This document shows positions 7,641 through 19,100 of a DNA stretch of 54,736 bases, in pieces. The stretch lies in NCBI GenBank assembly GCA_000995415.1, contig LCEX01000016.1:1-54736 (forward strand), given 5' to 3'. The translations under genes and the position numbers were made by a program. Position 1 is the stretch's first letter. Each line of letters starts with the position of its first letter. The DNA is from Candidatus Gottesmanbacteria bacterium GW2011_GWC1_43_10. GTDB taxonomy: Bacteria > Patescibacteriota > Microgenomatia > UBA10105. The notes under the pieces were generated by a model. The model ran no database searches. It worked only from the letters and a program-made list of their open reading frames with translations, and was not told the origin of the DNA.

Positions 7641-7750
7641 GATTGTAAAGGCGGTTTATATATTTCACTCGTCGGGTAGGTATTTTACAAGTGTATAGTC
7701 CTGCCCATAGTAGGTATCTTAAATATAGTAAGTGGTAATAAGATTTGATT

Positions 7751-8455
7751 TCAGCGAAACCTGACTACGATTGTAGCTATGGTGGCCAGGGCATAGGCAA
7801 CCGTACTGTAGAGGATGTAGGGATGTTTTCTTAACCGGCTTTTAACTTTTATCAAAAATCCAATCGAAATAAAAGCTAAGATTGTCGAAAACAAAAGGCC
7901 AATAAGGACCTTATCAAAAGCAGCATAAGCAAACCAAGTGAAAGCATAGACCAAGCTATTTGCCAGCAAAATCGTTAGGTCTTGATTGTCAAAATGTTCC
8001 AAGGGTTGAATGACAGCAAAACTCATCAGGGAAACATTCAGGAAAACTCCGCCGACAAAAAAGATGATATTGCCGGCATAGAAATCGTTAATAAACAATC
8101 CGCCACACAAATTGCCAATAATATTATTTATAGTGCAGTATTGATTGAGAGTAAAACTAGCCACTTCATGCCAGCCTTCGCCAGCTCCATAAAGATAGGT
8201 TCCTACAATAAAAAGTATCAGAAGTAATTTACTACGATGATCTTTTAGTTTCTGAAAGTTATTGGTGTGTAATCTAAGAATAAAAAAAGATAAAATGACG
8301 GTTGCGGGTAGAAAAATGACTGTTTGATTGATCTCATGTAGCCTGATGAAGTCGTATGGCTGCAGCAGCAATTTGGTGGTCGGGGAGAGTCTTTCGATTA
8401 TTATCACGAGCGCAGTTAGAGAATAAAGAGTAAGCAGCAAGTTAAGGCGTTTCAT
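7751..8455 (-). CDS. seven-TM integral membrane protein, unknown function
   Basis: A 234-residue very hydrophobic protein with about seven transmembrane helices and short loops. A loop after TM3 has G-A-G-E-G-W-H-E-V, and the next loop has two Cys (YCTINNIIGNLCGG). Charged residues inside the membrane region could form an active site, but I recognise no family. It is transcribed divergently from the hydrolase-like gene at 8508. TATA-rich sequence at about 8459-8472 (minus-strand TATATTATATAGTT) lies just before the ATG, again suggesting a nearly leaderless mRNA. Confidence 0.6.
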   Translation of the reverse strand: MKRLNLLLTLYSLTALVIIIERLSPTTKLLLQPYDFIRLHEINQTVIFLPATVILSFFILRLHTNNFQKLKDHRSKLLLILFIVGTYLYGAGEGWHEVASFTLNQYCTINNIIGNLCGGLFINDFYAGNIIFFVGGVFLNVSLMSFAVIQPLEHFDNQDLTILLANSLVYAFTWFAYAAFDKVLIGLLFSTILAFISIGFLIKVKSRLRKHPYILYSTVAYALATIATIVVRFR

Positions 8456-8507
8456 AACTATATAATATAATAAGTTTGAGTGATGTTGAAATAACGAATC
8501 ACTTATT

Positions 8508-9641
8508 ATGAAAATTCATGTCGGTCAAAAAACAAAACAAAAATATCCTACACAGAGTGTGAGTATTACCGGAGGGTGGCGTTGGCTAAAATTTTGTGAT
8601 ATAAATCACTTTTACAAAGCTATGCACCAGCATATAACCGGTTTTTATCTAGCTTTGTTTGCTATAGTCGGGATAGTAGTGGGGGCGGTGGTTTTGACCA
8701 ATGCGACTATTCTTTATTCCCTCAAAGCCAAAGGAACAACCAAAACTAACCAGCCGACCGCTTCATCATCCATAGCCCAAATTCCCGCCGCATCGACCAA
8801 TCCGGGTACAGGGACGGCGCAGATCCCGCCCGCAGTCACTGGTAGATACGTAGGGATCATGGGAGCTATGCCGGAAGATTTTGCCGTGATCAAATCCTGG
8901 GGAGCCAATACAGTCGAATATCACGGGGTAAAATCAGCGGCAAATCTGGCGTCAGTTTTTGCTTCAGCCAAGACCGAGGGCTTAAAATTATTTATCAAAG
9001 GCCCGGGTAAGGAAGAAATCCAAGGTCAAGGTTTTGGTCTCGATCTTGATCAAGTGGCCAGTGTCACCAGAAACTATTTTACCGGCAACACTGTAGCGGG
9101 CGATCCGGATTTTATCGGTTTTTGGATAGTGGATGAGCCGTGTCATGCCAACAAATGGGACTTAAGCGGGCAGGATCTGAAAAATCTTTATTCCACTATT
9201 AAACAGGTAAATTCCGGAATTCCGGTTCTGATCAACTTCGGGACGCTGGAATGTTTCCAGCAAATCATTGCCACCGCCCAACCGGGTTGGAAACTGGTTG
9301 ATGTGGCGATGTTTACAGTGACTGTAAAAAAAACCGGATCCCGTCGGGGTAATTACATCACCGATCAGGCGGCAATTGCCAGAACTATCAAAGCTTTTGA
9401 TCCGGCTATCATCGTATTGCCTAACCTCGCGGTGCTTGAATTTATAGACCACAACGCGCCGATTCCGGATACGGAGTGGGTAAAAAGCAACGGGTTAGCG
9501 ACTTTAGGCCAGTCCAGTTTTGACGGTGTGATGTACTATTCCTTCCGGCCTCTGGCTCCCTGGATGGGGCAGACGATCATCAATGTCAAAGATGATCCGG
9601 CTTACCAGTCAGCCTTCAAAACGGTTTTTGCTGCGAAGTAG
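8508..9641 (+). CDS. membrane-anchored TIM-barrel glycoside-hydrolase-like protein
   Basis: A 377-residue protein with one TM segment at about residues 45-68, a Thr/Ser/Pro/Ala-rich linker to about 108, then a (beta/alpha)8-type domain starting Y-V-G-I-M-G-A. In the barrel, F-W-I-V-D-E-P-C carries a Glu placed like the acid/base in several glycoside hydrolase clans, and the last strand is DGVMYYSFRP. This suggests an extracellular enzyme tethered to the cell surface; the carbohydrate target is unknown. An internal ATG at about 8622 (MHQHITGFYLALF) would give a short N-terminus more typical of a signal anchor, so the upstream 38 residues are doubtful. Confidence 0.6.
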   Translation: MKIHVGQKTKQKYPTQSVSITGGWRWLKFCDINHFYKAMHQHITGFYLALFAIVGIVVGAVVLTNATILYSLKAKGTTKTNQPTASSSIAQIPAASTNPGTGTAQIPPAVTGRYVGIMGAMPEDFAVIKSWGANTVEYHGVKSAANLASVFASAKTEGLKLFIKGPGKEEIQGQGFGLDLDQVASVTRNYFTGNTVAGDPDFIGFWIVDEPCHANKWDLSGQDLKNLYSTIKQVNSGIPVLINFGTLECFQQIIATAQPGWKLVDVAMFTVTVKKTGSRRGNYITDQAAIARTIKAFDPAIIVLPNLAVLEFIDHNAPIPDTEWVKSNGLATLGQSSFDGVMYYSFRPLAPWMGQTIINVKDDPAYQSAFKTVFAAK

Positions 9642-9909
9642 TGGTTTGGTGTATTTATTTTTTTGTTAGTTTTCGTTATTTGCTAATTTTCTAAATTAAT
9701 TCTTTCACTTTATTGCTCCTGACTTTCTCAAATTAGTGTCCAATTTTTGATTATTTTGAGCACACCCTTTTCAGTTTGTGCGTAAACAACCAAAGTTTAA
9801 ATTAGTGTCCTCAAAACCGGCAGGCAGGGGCGGGCAGGCAAGAAATTAAACAAAGAAAAAACACCTCAACGGCAATTAGACCAAGAAAATTTATACAAAA
9901 ACGCTTCAA
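9642..9909. other. spacer without genes
   Basis: An AT-rich spacer between convergent genes. It contains a 12-bp direct repeat AAATTAGTGTCC (9730-9741 and 9799-9810) and a degenerate relative of the GGCAGGCAGG palindrome at about 9818-9840. No coding signal is seen. Confidence 0.5.
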
Positions 9910-11997
9910 TTATAGTTCGGGGGAGGCGGGGGTTGGAGAAGCTAGTTTGGCAGCTCCCGTTGTCTCCTCTGGGATCTCCGGGGTCGCAGTCTGATCAAGT
10001 TTTAAAGGTGGAGTGATTTTTGGTCCGCTATTTGTCGGCTGTTGCAACACTTGTCCTGCGCTAGTTTCGGGAACTGCCGGAACTTTCTTGACTATTTCTT
10101 CTAGTTCTTTTTCGGCTTTTTTATAGTCTTCAGAATTGACCGGAACGATTTTGAGGACTGCCCGCATGGCATTGGCAGCCTGCGCAAAATCGCCTTTTTC
10201 ACGAAGAGCTGCAGCTAGATTGTAGTAACCATTGGCAAAGTCGCTCTTTAAGGCTACACTGATTTGGAATTGTTGGATGGCTTCATCATAGCGTTTGAGT
10301 GTAAAAAAGACGCCGCCTAGATTGACTCGCAACACTGGATTGGTCGGATCAAGCCGGACAGCTTGCTGGTAAGTTTGTAGTGTCCAGTTATCAGCGCCTT
10401 CCACCGCGTTTATTAAAGATCTATAGATGCCGGCCAAATTTTCCCAGTTGGTGGCAATTGCGGGTCCCACCGAAACCGCGATTTTGGCCTGGCGGATGGA
10501 TTCCTGGACCAATTGGGAAATAGTTGTTCGTGTTTGTTCATCAATCTTTTCTTTCTTTTGGCTGGCCAGGTTATTGGCAATGGCTAAATAAAGTTGTGAG
10601 GCGCTGACGTGATATCCATAGACATATGGATTGAGCTTCTGGATTTGGTCGGTTTTCTTAAGTGCCGTATCAGCTTGATTTTTACTAATGGCTACTAACG
10701 TTTGTTTATATAAAACTTCCGCCGCATATGCCCGACTACCGAAGTAGACACTTGGGACAATGATTAAAAGCGCAAAGCCTAGGAATAGCCAAGCCAAAAT
10801 AATTGATGACTCTTTAATCGTCCGGGTTTGAGGATGACGTGCGCCTAGCAAAGCCACACCCAAAAACAAGAAATACCAGGTGGCGATAGAAGCTGGCAAA
10901 AAGAGTTGTACTGCCAGTGCACCCAATGCTCCCAAGACAAAAGGTGTTACGGAATTAACTGACTTAAAAAGTTGTGTTAACCCCACGCGTAAGACCCGGA
11001 AGGCGAAGCTAATATAAAGTAGTAAGCCTACCAGTCCGGTTTCCGTCAGAATCTGGAAAAAAGTATTAGAGGAAATGGCAAAATTGACATTCCAATAAGG
11101 CGTCGAGTTAATAAACGCCGGCTTAATCTGAGTATAAGCAGCCAGAAAATTACCAGGTCCGACACCGAAAAGCGCGGTTTTGATAAGTTTGATGCCATCG
11201 ATTGCGATATACCAACCGGCCCAGTAAGGCAGGAGCGGCAAAGGTTGGGTGGTAGTAAATAGCTGGTAAGCAGCAAGACCAATGCCTACCAACAGAAACA
11301 AACTAGACAGAAGTAGCATAAATATTTCCGTATTTGTCTCTCCCGGTAAGGCTTCAGACTTCATCAAGGAATCTGGGGTGAGGGAAATTTCGGTTTCGCC
11401 AATTTTTTTGAGCGTGCGCATGATGAAAGGAGCACCAAGTATCAGCAGTAACGGAATAGCCACAGTCAAAAAGGTGAGCGCGTCAGGTACAACCAGCAGC
11501 TCATAAGTTCTGATAAATTTGGGCAAAACTATAAAATCCAGCGTTTCCAAGAGTACGAGTGAAGTCACCAAAGATAGAATAATTGCTCCCGCAGCCAGCG
11601 CCAAGCGCAGCTGTTTTGCAAGACCATGACTTACTTCGCCAAATTGGTTGACCACAAAAGTAAAGATAAAAAAGGTGACCAAAGTCCCCACTGATCCAGG
11701 AGTCAATAGGGGATAAACTTTGTTAGCTGAACCCACAAATAGAGCTACAACAGTGCCTATAGTAAACAAAAATAACGGTAGAGTAAAAGGTGTGACCACA
11801 AGAGTGACTTCTCTTTGACGCACTTGTTTGATCGCCCAGAGGAGTAGCATGATGGCAGTGATCACCACTAAAAGCGCGTATTTTGGTAAATTGAGAGGAT
11901 CCAAAGTCAACGGAAGATAAAACACCGGAATGAGGAAAGTAAGTACTAAAAGCAAGAGTTGGCTGAGTTTACTTAAGATGTGTGGTCGAGCAGTCAT
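9910..11997 (-). CDS. O-antigen ligase/polymerase-like membrane protein with TPR tail
   Basis: A 695-residue protein. Residues about 1-430 form roughly 12 transmembrane helices with the Wzy_C/O-antigen-ligase signature L-F-G-V-G-P-G-N-F before a large outer loop (N-T-F-F-Q-I-L-T-E-T-G-L-V-G). Residues about 435-640 form tetratricopeptide repeats (for example LNPYVYGYHVSASQLYLA and YNLAAALREKGDFAQAANAM), followed by a Pro/Thr-rich tail. Enzymes of this class polymerise or transfer lipid-linked glycans at the outer face of the membrane. The Crp/Fnr gene lies 8 bp upstream on the same strand, so the pair is likely an operon. Confidence 0.8.
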   Translation of the reverse strand: MTARPHILSKLSQLLLLVLTFLIPVFYLPLTLDPLNLPKYALLVVITAIMLLLWAIKQVRQREVTLVVTPFTLPLFLFTIGTVVALFVGSANKVYPLLTPGSVGTLVTFFIFTFVVNQFGEVSHGLAKQLRLALAAGAIILSLVTSLVLLETLDFIVLPKFIRTYELLVVPDALTFLTVAIPLLLILGAPFIMRTLKKIGETEISLTPDSLMKSEALPGETNTEIFMLLLSSLFLLVGIGLAAYQLFTTTQPLPLLPYWAGWYIAIDGIKLIKTALFGVGPGNFLAAYTQIKPAFINSTPYWNVNFAISSNTFFQILTETGLVGLLLYISFAFRVLRVGLTQLFKSVNSVTPFVLGALGALAVQLFLPASIATWYFLFLGVALLGARHPQTRTIKESSIILAWLFLGFALLIIVPSVYFGSRAYAAEVLYKQTLVAISKNQADTALKKTDQIQKLNPYVYGYHVSASQLYLAIANNLASQKKEKIDEQTRTTISQLVQESIRQAKIAVSVGPAIATNWENLAGIYRSLINAVEGADNWTLQTYQQAVRLDPTNPVLRVNLGGVFFTLKRYDEAIQQFQISVALKSDFANGYYNLAAALREKGDFAQAANAMRAVLKIVPVNSEDYKKAEKELEEIVKKVPAVPETSAGQVLQQPTNSGPKITPPLKLDQTATPEIPEETTGAAKLASPTPASPEL

Positions 11998-12005
11998 AAT
12001 GGGCC

Positions 12006-12710
12006 TTAATTATATATATGATGGACGCTTCTTTTGACTTTGGCTTCAAGTTCTTCCCGGGCTTCTTTTTCAAGCTTAAATACATTGGTGACTACCAATT
12101 CACTATTTTGTTGACGGATGAGCTTCTTATCCTGAAGTCTGGACATGAAACGGGTGACAGTTTCACGGCTGGCACCCAGCCAACTGGCAATTTCTTTATG
12201 TCCGAGTGGCAAGATGACTTCCCCTACCTTTTCGGATCTGATACCAAAATTTTGTACTAAATAGTTAAGTAAAGCAATAGTTTTGACATATTTATGTTCG
12301 TGAGCCAACTGGCTGATACGCAAAGACAAACCATTTAAGCCTTTGGCGAAGCGCGTTACCAAATCAAATAAAATATCTGGCTGGGATTTTATATATTCTA
12401 AAACTTTCTCCACAGATTCACTGTGCACTTCGACAGCCGTCTGCGTCTGCAAATAATATTCGCTGTGTTTATTGGTGAGAGCTAGCATTAGTGGAAAAAC
12501 AGCCGGAGCTTGAAAAATATGGATAGTAGATTCTTCTCCCTGGTTGTTGACTGCATACATCCGCACCCGACCACGCTTCAGTAAATACAAGACGAAAATT
12601 CTTTCATTCGGACGTAAGATGATTTCTTCTTTTTTGAGACGAAATGGCTTAGAGTCTGCAAAAAATTTCTCCAGTTTTTGGACAACAGTTTTTTCCATAA
12701 GTCGATTCAC
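12006..12710 (-). CDS. Crp/Fnr-family transcription regulator
   Basis: A 234-residue protein with an N-terminal cyclic-nucleotide-binding-like beta barrel (about 15-130), a long dimerisation helix and a C-terminal winged helix (about 165-225). The recognition helix A-S-R-E-T-V-T-R-F-M keeps the Arg-Glu-x-x-x-Arg residues with which E. coli CRP (S-R-E-T-V-G-R) reads TGTGA. The barrel lacks the cAMP phosphate-binding cassette and there are no Fe-S Cys residues, so the effector is unknown. It precedes the O-antigen-ligase-like gene in a likely operon. A perfect TGTGA-N6-TCACA site lies about 70 bp upstream, arguing for autoregulation. Confidence 0.88.
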   Translation of the reverse strand: MNRLMEKTVVQKLEKFFADSKPFRLKKEEIILRPNERIFVLYLLKRGRVRMYAVNNQGEESTIHIFQAPAVFPLMLALTNKHSEYYLQTQTAVEVHSESVEKVLEYIKSQPDILFDLVTRFAKGLNGLSLRISQLAHEHKYVKTIALLNYLVQNFGIRSEKVGEVILPLGHKEIASWLGASRETVTRFMSRLQDKKLIRQQNSELVVTNVFKLEKEAREELEAKVKRSVHHIYN

Positions 12711-12779
12711 TCATTTTAAACACAGATTATTTTAAAAAACAATAGCATAAAATGAGCAGATTTTTTGCTAGGTTCGATA

Positions 12780-12797
12780 TTGTGATGATCGTCACAA
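12780..12797. promoter_or_regulatory. consensus CRP/FNR-type operator
   Basis: TTGTGATGATCGTCACAA is an 18-bp palindrome containing TGTGA-N6-TCACA, the full E. coli CRP consensus. The site is 70 bp upstream of the crp-like start (12710) and about 325 bp upstream of the S74 surface-protein start (13120). It therefore fits autoregulation of the crp-O-antigen operon and could also act on the divergent gene. Confidence 0.75.
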
Positions 12798-12978
12798 CAT
12801 ACTTGATACTCAGATCACTGACAAAACGAAATAGATAGTTCTTAATAGAGTAAGGAAAGAAAATATTTATTTGATTTGAAACAAAATTTTGCTATCCCAT
12901 TGATTGCCGATAAAATCGGCAGTCTGGTTGGGATGGGGAGGTGTTTGTGGAGTTATATCGTTACACCTGTTTTAGGGT

Positions 12979-13093
12979 GTCATTGCGAGCCCGCGAAGCG
13001 AGGCGCGGCAATCTTTTTGTCATCCTGAACTAGCTTCAGGATCTACTGAGATTGCTTCGTTGTCCCGATAGAATCGGGACTCCTCGCAATGAC
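12979..13093. repeat. REP-like inverted repeat (GTCATTGCGAG family)
   Basis: The outer arms GTCATTGCGAG and CTCGCAATGAC are exact inverse complements. Inside lie CATCCTGAACTAGCTTCAGGATC and CCCGATAGAATCGGGA hairpins. The same GTCATTGCGAGC start occurs at 54667, at the right edge of the window. Confidence 0.85.
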
Positions 13094-13119
13094 GAATTAC
13101 ATAAGTTTTGGTAAGTGAT

Positions 13120-16100
13120 ATGCAAGAGTGCAGTCGAAAACTGAAAACGTCAATTACTGCCATTTTGTTTATGGTTTTCCTACTTCTGCCGAGGACGGCG
13201 CAAGCTTGGGAATTATCACTACCCAAACCCTGGTTCCCAACGCCCAAATTTTCTCTCCCCAAAATTACGCTTCCCCAATTTAGGCTGCCGCAGCTGTCTT
13301 TAAACTTTTTCAAGTGGTTTACCCTGAGCGGAGTCAAAAGGTTTACCCTGAGCGGAGTCGAAGGGTTTGTCCCGAATGAAGCTAAAAATCTGGAGGCTGA
13401 TAAAACCCCTGAAGAAACGGAAAAATTTAAACTCGTGGTCTTACAAGAACTAGCCAAACTTTACCAATATAAAAAAGACCAAGGCGAAAAGGTGCTAGCT
13501 GTCGATACGCAAGCCATCACAATCACCGAGTTCAACGCCGCCGACAGCAATCTGCTGCGAAATACCTCATTTGAAGCCGAAGTCAGTGACGTCCCCAGAC
13601 AATGGACTTATATGCTTGATTCTCACGCCGGAAATACTTTTACGACCGAAGAGGGGATCCATTCCGGATATTATGGTTTGAAATTTTTGGGCAGTGGCAA
13701 TGGTAATTTTGGTATTTCTCAACCGGATACTAAAACCGTACCTGAGCGAAATTATACATATTCTGCATATATAAAGGTATTAAATGCTCCTAAATTCACT
13801 GTGCGTCTGGGTTTTTGGGATGAACATTTAAACCGTTATGGCAAGCTCAAAGAATTTACTTTTTCCGGCACCAAAGATTGGGTCAGGATCAATATGTCAG
13901 CAGCTACCAATGGCATCATCACTGACAGCAAAAACTGGTATCCGATTTTTGAAGTGCACGGACTGACTTCCGGTACAGTGTATCTTGACGATCTGATGAT
14001 TGAAGAGGGAAGTGTCCTGACTACTTATGATAGTGGCCAAGCCAGCAACAACGGGATTATCTTGGGCTCCAACGGTTCAATTCTTTCCAATTATAACGGC
14101 AATATTTATCCGGCAGTTCCAAGTGTCGGCAGTTTGGGTACAGCAAATAATAAATGGTTGAGCTTAAATCTGGATAAAGGCAGCATTGATAAAGACGGCC
14201 ACCTGACTTTGGAAGGTGGTGCCAACATCAAGGGAAGTACGACTTTAGGAGATGCCACGAGCGATACGGTGAAAGTAAATGCCCGGTTTAACTCGGATCT
14301 GGTGCCGGATACGACCGGAACATATAGCTTGGGTTCGAGTTCGCTTTATTGGAGCAATATGTATGTGAATAACCTGTATACTAACTCCAGCGGCACTTCT
14401 GGATTTTGGCAAAGAAATTCCCAAGCGCTTTCGCCTACTACTATAAGTGATGATTTATTATTGGGTGCCACAGCCACTGCTTCTGCTTTAATAAAATTCA
14501 CCGGCACCTCTGGTAGCAATTCCTGGATCAATACCGGCAATGTGGGCATCGGAACGACTGCCCCAAGTGCCAAACTCGATGTTTCGGGAACACTCACAGT
14601 TACCGGTAGTAATTTGACTACCCTGGGCGGAAATCTGACCGTCACCGGCACAGCCTGGACAGCTACCCCAACTATTTCCGGATTAATTACCGCCACATCA
14701 GGTCTGACTGCCAATGGCGCTCTCACTGCCAATTCAACATTTACTTTGGGTGACGACGGCGACTTGGGAAGTATCAACACTTCAGTCTGGGATATAACGA
14801 CAGGCGGCGTAGCTTCAGGTCTAACAGGTATCACTTCATCAGGGACGATAAATTTCTCCGGCCTGACTGCTTCTTCAGGCGTTTACACCGATGCTTCCAA
14901 AAATCTGACCTCTACTCCCCCCACCTCAGGTACCGCCGGTTACTGGACGAGAACCGCCGGAAATTTGTATCCGGCAAATACCAATGACACTCTCTCTGCC
15001 ACCACCTCGGCCGCAGTTGCCCTGACCATCACCCAAACCGGAGTCTTTAACGCCCTCCTAGTCGAAGACGCCGCCTCCGACACTACCCCATTTGTGATTG
15101 ACCAAAGTGGGAATGTGGGTATCGGGACAACAGTACCGGACGCAGCATTGGAAATAAACCACGCGACCGGTGATTCTCTGCGACTCACCTACAACGACTC
15201 TGATGGTTCTGCCACCAACTACACTGATTTTTCCCTGGGATCGACTGGTGAACTTACTTTAACCGGTTCTGCTGCAACTCTGGGAGCAGGCGCATCGGCT
15301 GAAAAAACGTTTTTAACTTTAACTCCAGGAACTATTACTTTAACCGCCCCAACGCAAGTTACATCACTCATGGAAACTGTCGCAATAACTGGAGCTACCT
15401 TAGCTGCCGACAGCGCACTCACAGTTGACAAAGCTACCGCACTTTCCTTGTCTGCTCCGGTGGACTCAACCAATGTGACACTTACAGCATCGTCAGCCCT
15501 TCGTATACTAAATTCACCCTCTGGCGCTGGAACTTTATCAGGTCAAGCTGGCATCTATATAGATAGTTTATCGGCGGGAGTAGTAGATTATGGCATTTTT
15601 ATAACCGCAGCCGACTCATATGCTCTGTACGCCGCAGCCGATGATGTGGCCATCCTGGATGACCTTTTTGTTGGCGCCACAACTGAAACAATTACCCATG
15701 GTGACTTTTCGCTCGATGGAGATGACGCCTTCATCTCCGGAACACTTGGAGTCGAAAGCACGATTTACACCGATGGAGACGTAGACATTGCCGGAGGAGA
15801 CGTAACCACAGCCAATACTACCGCGACCTTGTTCAATTCCACCGCCACCACTTTATCCCTGGGCGGAGCGGCAACCACGTTAAATCTGGGAGCCACCACC
15901 GGTACTACTACCATTGCCAATGATTTGACCATCGGCAATGCTACCACCGACGCCATCACCTTTACCGGCCGGGTGGCTGTCGACTCTGACCTTCTCCCCA
16001 TCGGTACCACTGGCACCAATGACCTAGGTTCTTCTGCCCTGCCATGGGATAACGTCTACGCCGTAGCTTTCACTGAAAATGGCACTGCTCTTTCTGGAAC

Positions 16101-19100
16101 CTACGCTCCCATTAATGCCAACTTCGTCACCGTCACCGCCAATGCCACTCTCACCGGTGAAACCGGCATTGACGCCCTGACCACTGCCATTTCCACTACC
16201 TCTACCTTGAATGTAGATGATGCTTCTACTCTCAACGCCGTTACCATTGATGCCAATGCCAACCTTACCCTCTCCTCGGGTACCGGTCTATATTCTCAAA
16301 CGTTCACAGGTACCTCAACAGACGCCTTCACCATAACTGCCGCCTCCCTAACCTCCGGCTCTGGCCTAGTTCTTACCGGCCCTTCTTCCACCGGAATCAC
16401 CGATCACTTCGTCAAATTAACCTCCGACGTAGGCTCAGGTGCAGCTCTGATCTACGGCGCTCCAGACTTTTCAGGTGCTGGAGTTACGGGATATGGCCTC
16501 AATATTACCGGCACCGATGCCACTGCTGCTACTAATACCGACTACGGGGTGTATTCTTCTTTGGCTTTAACCGGTAACGCTGCCAAGACCGGAGTTGGCC
16601 TGTATTCCACCCTCTCCACCTCCTCAACTACAGCTGATACTTTAATAGGAGCTGATCTAATTACTTCCACATCAGGGATTATTACCACAGGTACCAGAAG
16701 TATTTACGGACTCAGATCCCAACCTGCCTCCACTGGTGCCTCTACCGGAGGAACTACCAATGTATATGGTGGCTACCTCAAACCAGGTGGAGTAGTCGGA
16801 ACCGACGGCACCATCAATTCATACGGATTATATGTGGCCAATGGCACCTTTGACACCACTGGCACTTCCACCAACATCGGTCTATATGTTGAATCCCCAA
16901 CTGGAGCTGATACCAACTACGCCGCCATATTCGCCGGAGGGAATGTAGGGATTGGGATCACTGCTCCCACCTCACCTCTCCACGTCGTAGCCACGACAGA
17001 CGTCGCCTCGGTTGGCAGCGACCTGGTTACCAATGGCGCATTTACTGGTAACGCCACTGGTTGGACCTTGGGTTTAGGTGGTGGCAATCCAGACTGGTAC
17101 TACAATTCAAATAATGTTTCCCATGCCGATGGTGGAGGAACTGCAACACTTGAACCCACAACTCCTTTAACTGTCACGGCAGGCTCTTCGTATCTCGTTG
17201 TCTACACTGTTAGTGGTTATTCAGCCGGAACGGTAACCGCTTCTATTGGTGGTACTAATGGGACGACAATTTCCTCCAATATCAGCTCCTATGCCCAAGT
17301 CTTGATTGCTACCAACACCACTAACCTCAAATTCACTCCTACAACTACTTTCGTGGGAACCATAGATACTGTTTCAGTAAAACTTATAACCGTTGCTCCG
17401 GCCACCATGACTATCGCCAATAGCGCTGGTACCACTTCACCAGTAGAACTACGCTCCGGAGGGAATGCTCTATACAATACTTTTATCGGTAGTGGAAGTG
17501 GACAACATGATACCACCGGAAATTATAACGCAGCGGTAGGCTATCAAGCCTTTTACTCCAATACATCAGGGAATAGCAATGCCGCTCTTGGCTACATGGC
17601 CCTAAAAAGTAACACCACCGGGGTCGAAAATAACGCTGTAGGAAAAGAGGCCCTCTCCAACAATACTACCGGCTTTGAAAACAGCGCAGTCGGGTTTCAA
17701 GCTCTATATTCCAACACCTCTGGATACGAAAATAACGCTATGGGCTACCGATCGCTCTACAACAACAGTATTGGATACTACAATAACGCAATAGGTAACT
17801 ATGCTCTCTTCTCCAACACTACTGGTTACAGTAACAGCGCATTAGGGTATACGGCTCTGTACTATACACAAACTGGCTCAGCAAATACTGCAGTCGGTCT
17901 AGAAGCTGGGTGGGGTTCTATCAATAGCTCTTTTAGTAATAACTCACTGTTTGGGTACAAAGCAGGTCGTAATCTCTCCACCGGATCCAACAATATTTTA
18001 TTGGGCTACCAAGCCGGAGATGCACTCACAACCGGTGCCAACAATATCGTCATCGGCTACGATATTGACGCCCCCGCTGCCACCAGTGCCAATATTTTGA
18101 ATATCGGTAATCTCATTTTTGGTACGGCTTTAGATGGTTCCGGCACGACAATTTCCACAGGCAACGTCGGTATTAAAGACTCATCACCTGATTACCTTCT
18201 CGAACTCTATGATGCCACCAATACTCCAGCCTTCGCTCTTTCGGATGATGACATAGGTCACGGAGTGACGACTATAGCTGAAACTGATGCTTTTTTCCAC
18301 CTATCATCCATATCTACCACAGATGGTGGCGCCCAAATTACCGGACTGGCTGATGCGACAGGAATCGCTCTGGGACTAAAAGGTGTCCAATCATCAAACC
18401 CCACCGACACGACTCCAGCAATTTCTTTAATCGGCACTAAAGCCAGTGGAACAGGTGTAGTTGATTTGCTTGCAGCCGAAACAGTTTTGCAAATTGCCAA
18501 TAATGACGATACTGCAGCGATCACTGTGTTGGGAGATGGCAAAGTGGGCCTGGGCGATGCCACTCCGAGTTATCAACTGGAGTTGTCCACTGATTCTGCC
18601 GGGAAGCCGACCAGTAATACTTGGACAATTGTTTCTGACCAAAGACTTAAAGAAAATATTGCTGCCTTTAGTGATGGACTGGCGGTTTTGAATAAAATCA
18701 ACCCCGTAAGTTATGAGCTTAATGGTAAAGCTGGTACTCCGGCTGGTGCTCCGGGAATAGGAGTCATTGCCCAAGATGTCAAAGATATCATTCCTTATAC
18801 CATTTCCACTTTCAAGGGTGACCTGGACGGAGTCGAAACCGAGCTGTATAGTTTCAATTCCTCAGCTTTAACTTTTGTGACTATCAATGCTGTCAAAGAA
18901 CTTAGCGCCAAAATCGATAGTCTTGGTAATGTGATTTCAACAAGTCAACTGGCAGCAAATGACACTATAGCCATGACTACTTTGGAGGCCAAGATTTCGG
19001 CTTTGGCTGACTCACTAAGTCTTACCCAACAGGATGTAGCCACAGCTTCGGCTACAATCACAGATCTTTTGAAGCGCATCGAAATTTTGGAAACACAAAG

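Larger units (their letters stand above)
12711..13119. other. divergent intergenic region: operator plus REP element
   Basis: 409 bp between the divergent crp-like gene and the giant S74 gene. It holds the CRP-type palindrome at 12780-12797 and a REP-like inverted repeat at 12979-13093 whose ends are GTCATTGCGAG and CTCGCAATGAC, with an inner CCCGATAGAATCGGGA hairpin. No small gene is convincing. Confidence 0.7.

Noticed and set aside
256-7750. Integron-like attC sites between cassette-like genes (GTTAGAC at about 403-409 and 4554-4560)
   Set aside because: The GTTRRRY-like heptamer occurs, but there is no matching RYYYAAC at attC distance, no shared attC fold and no integrase in the window.
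17509-17920. CRISPR array
   Set aside because: The repeated units are in-frame coding repeats without constant direct repeats and unique spacers. No cas gene is seen anywhere in the window.
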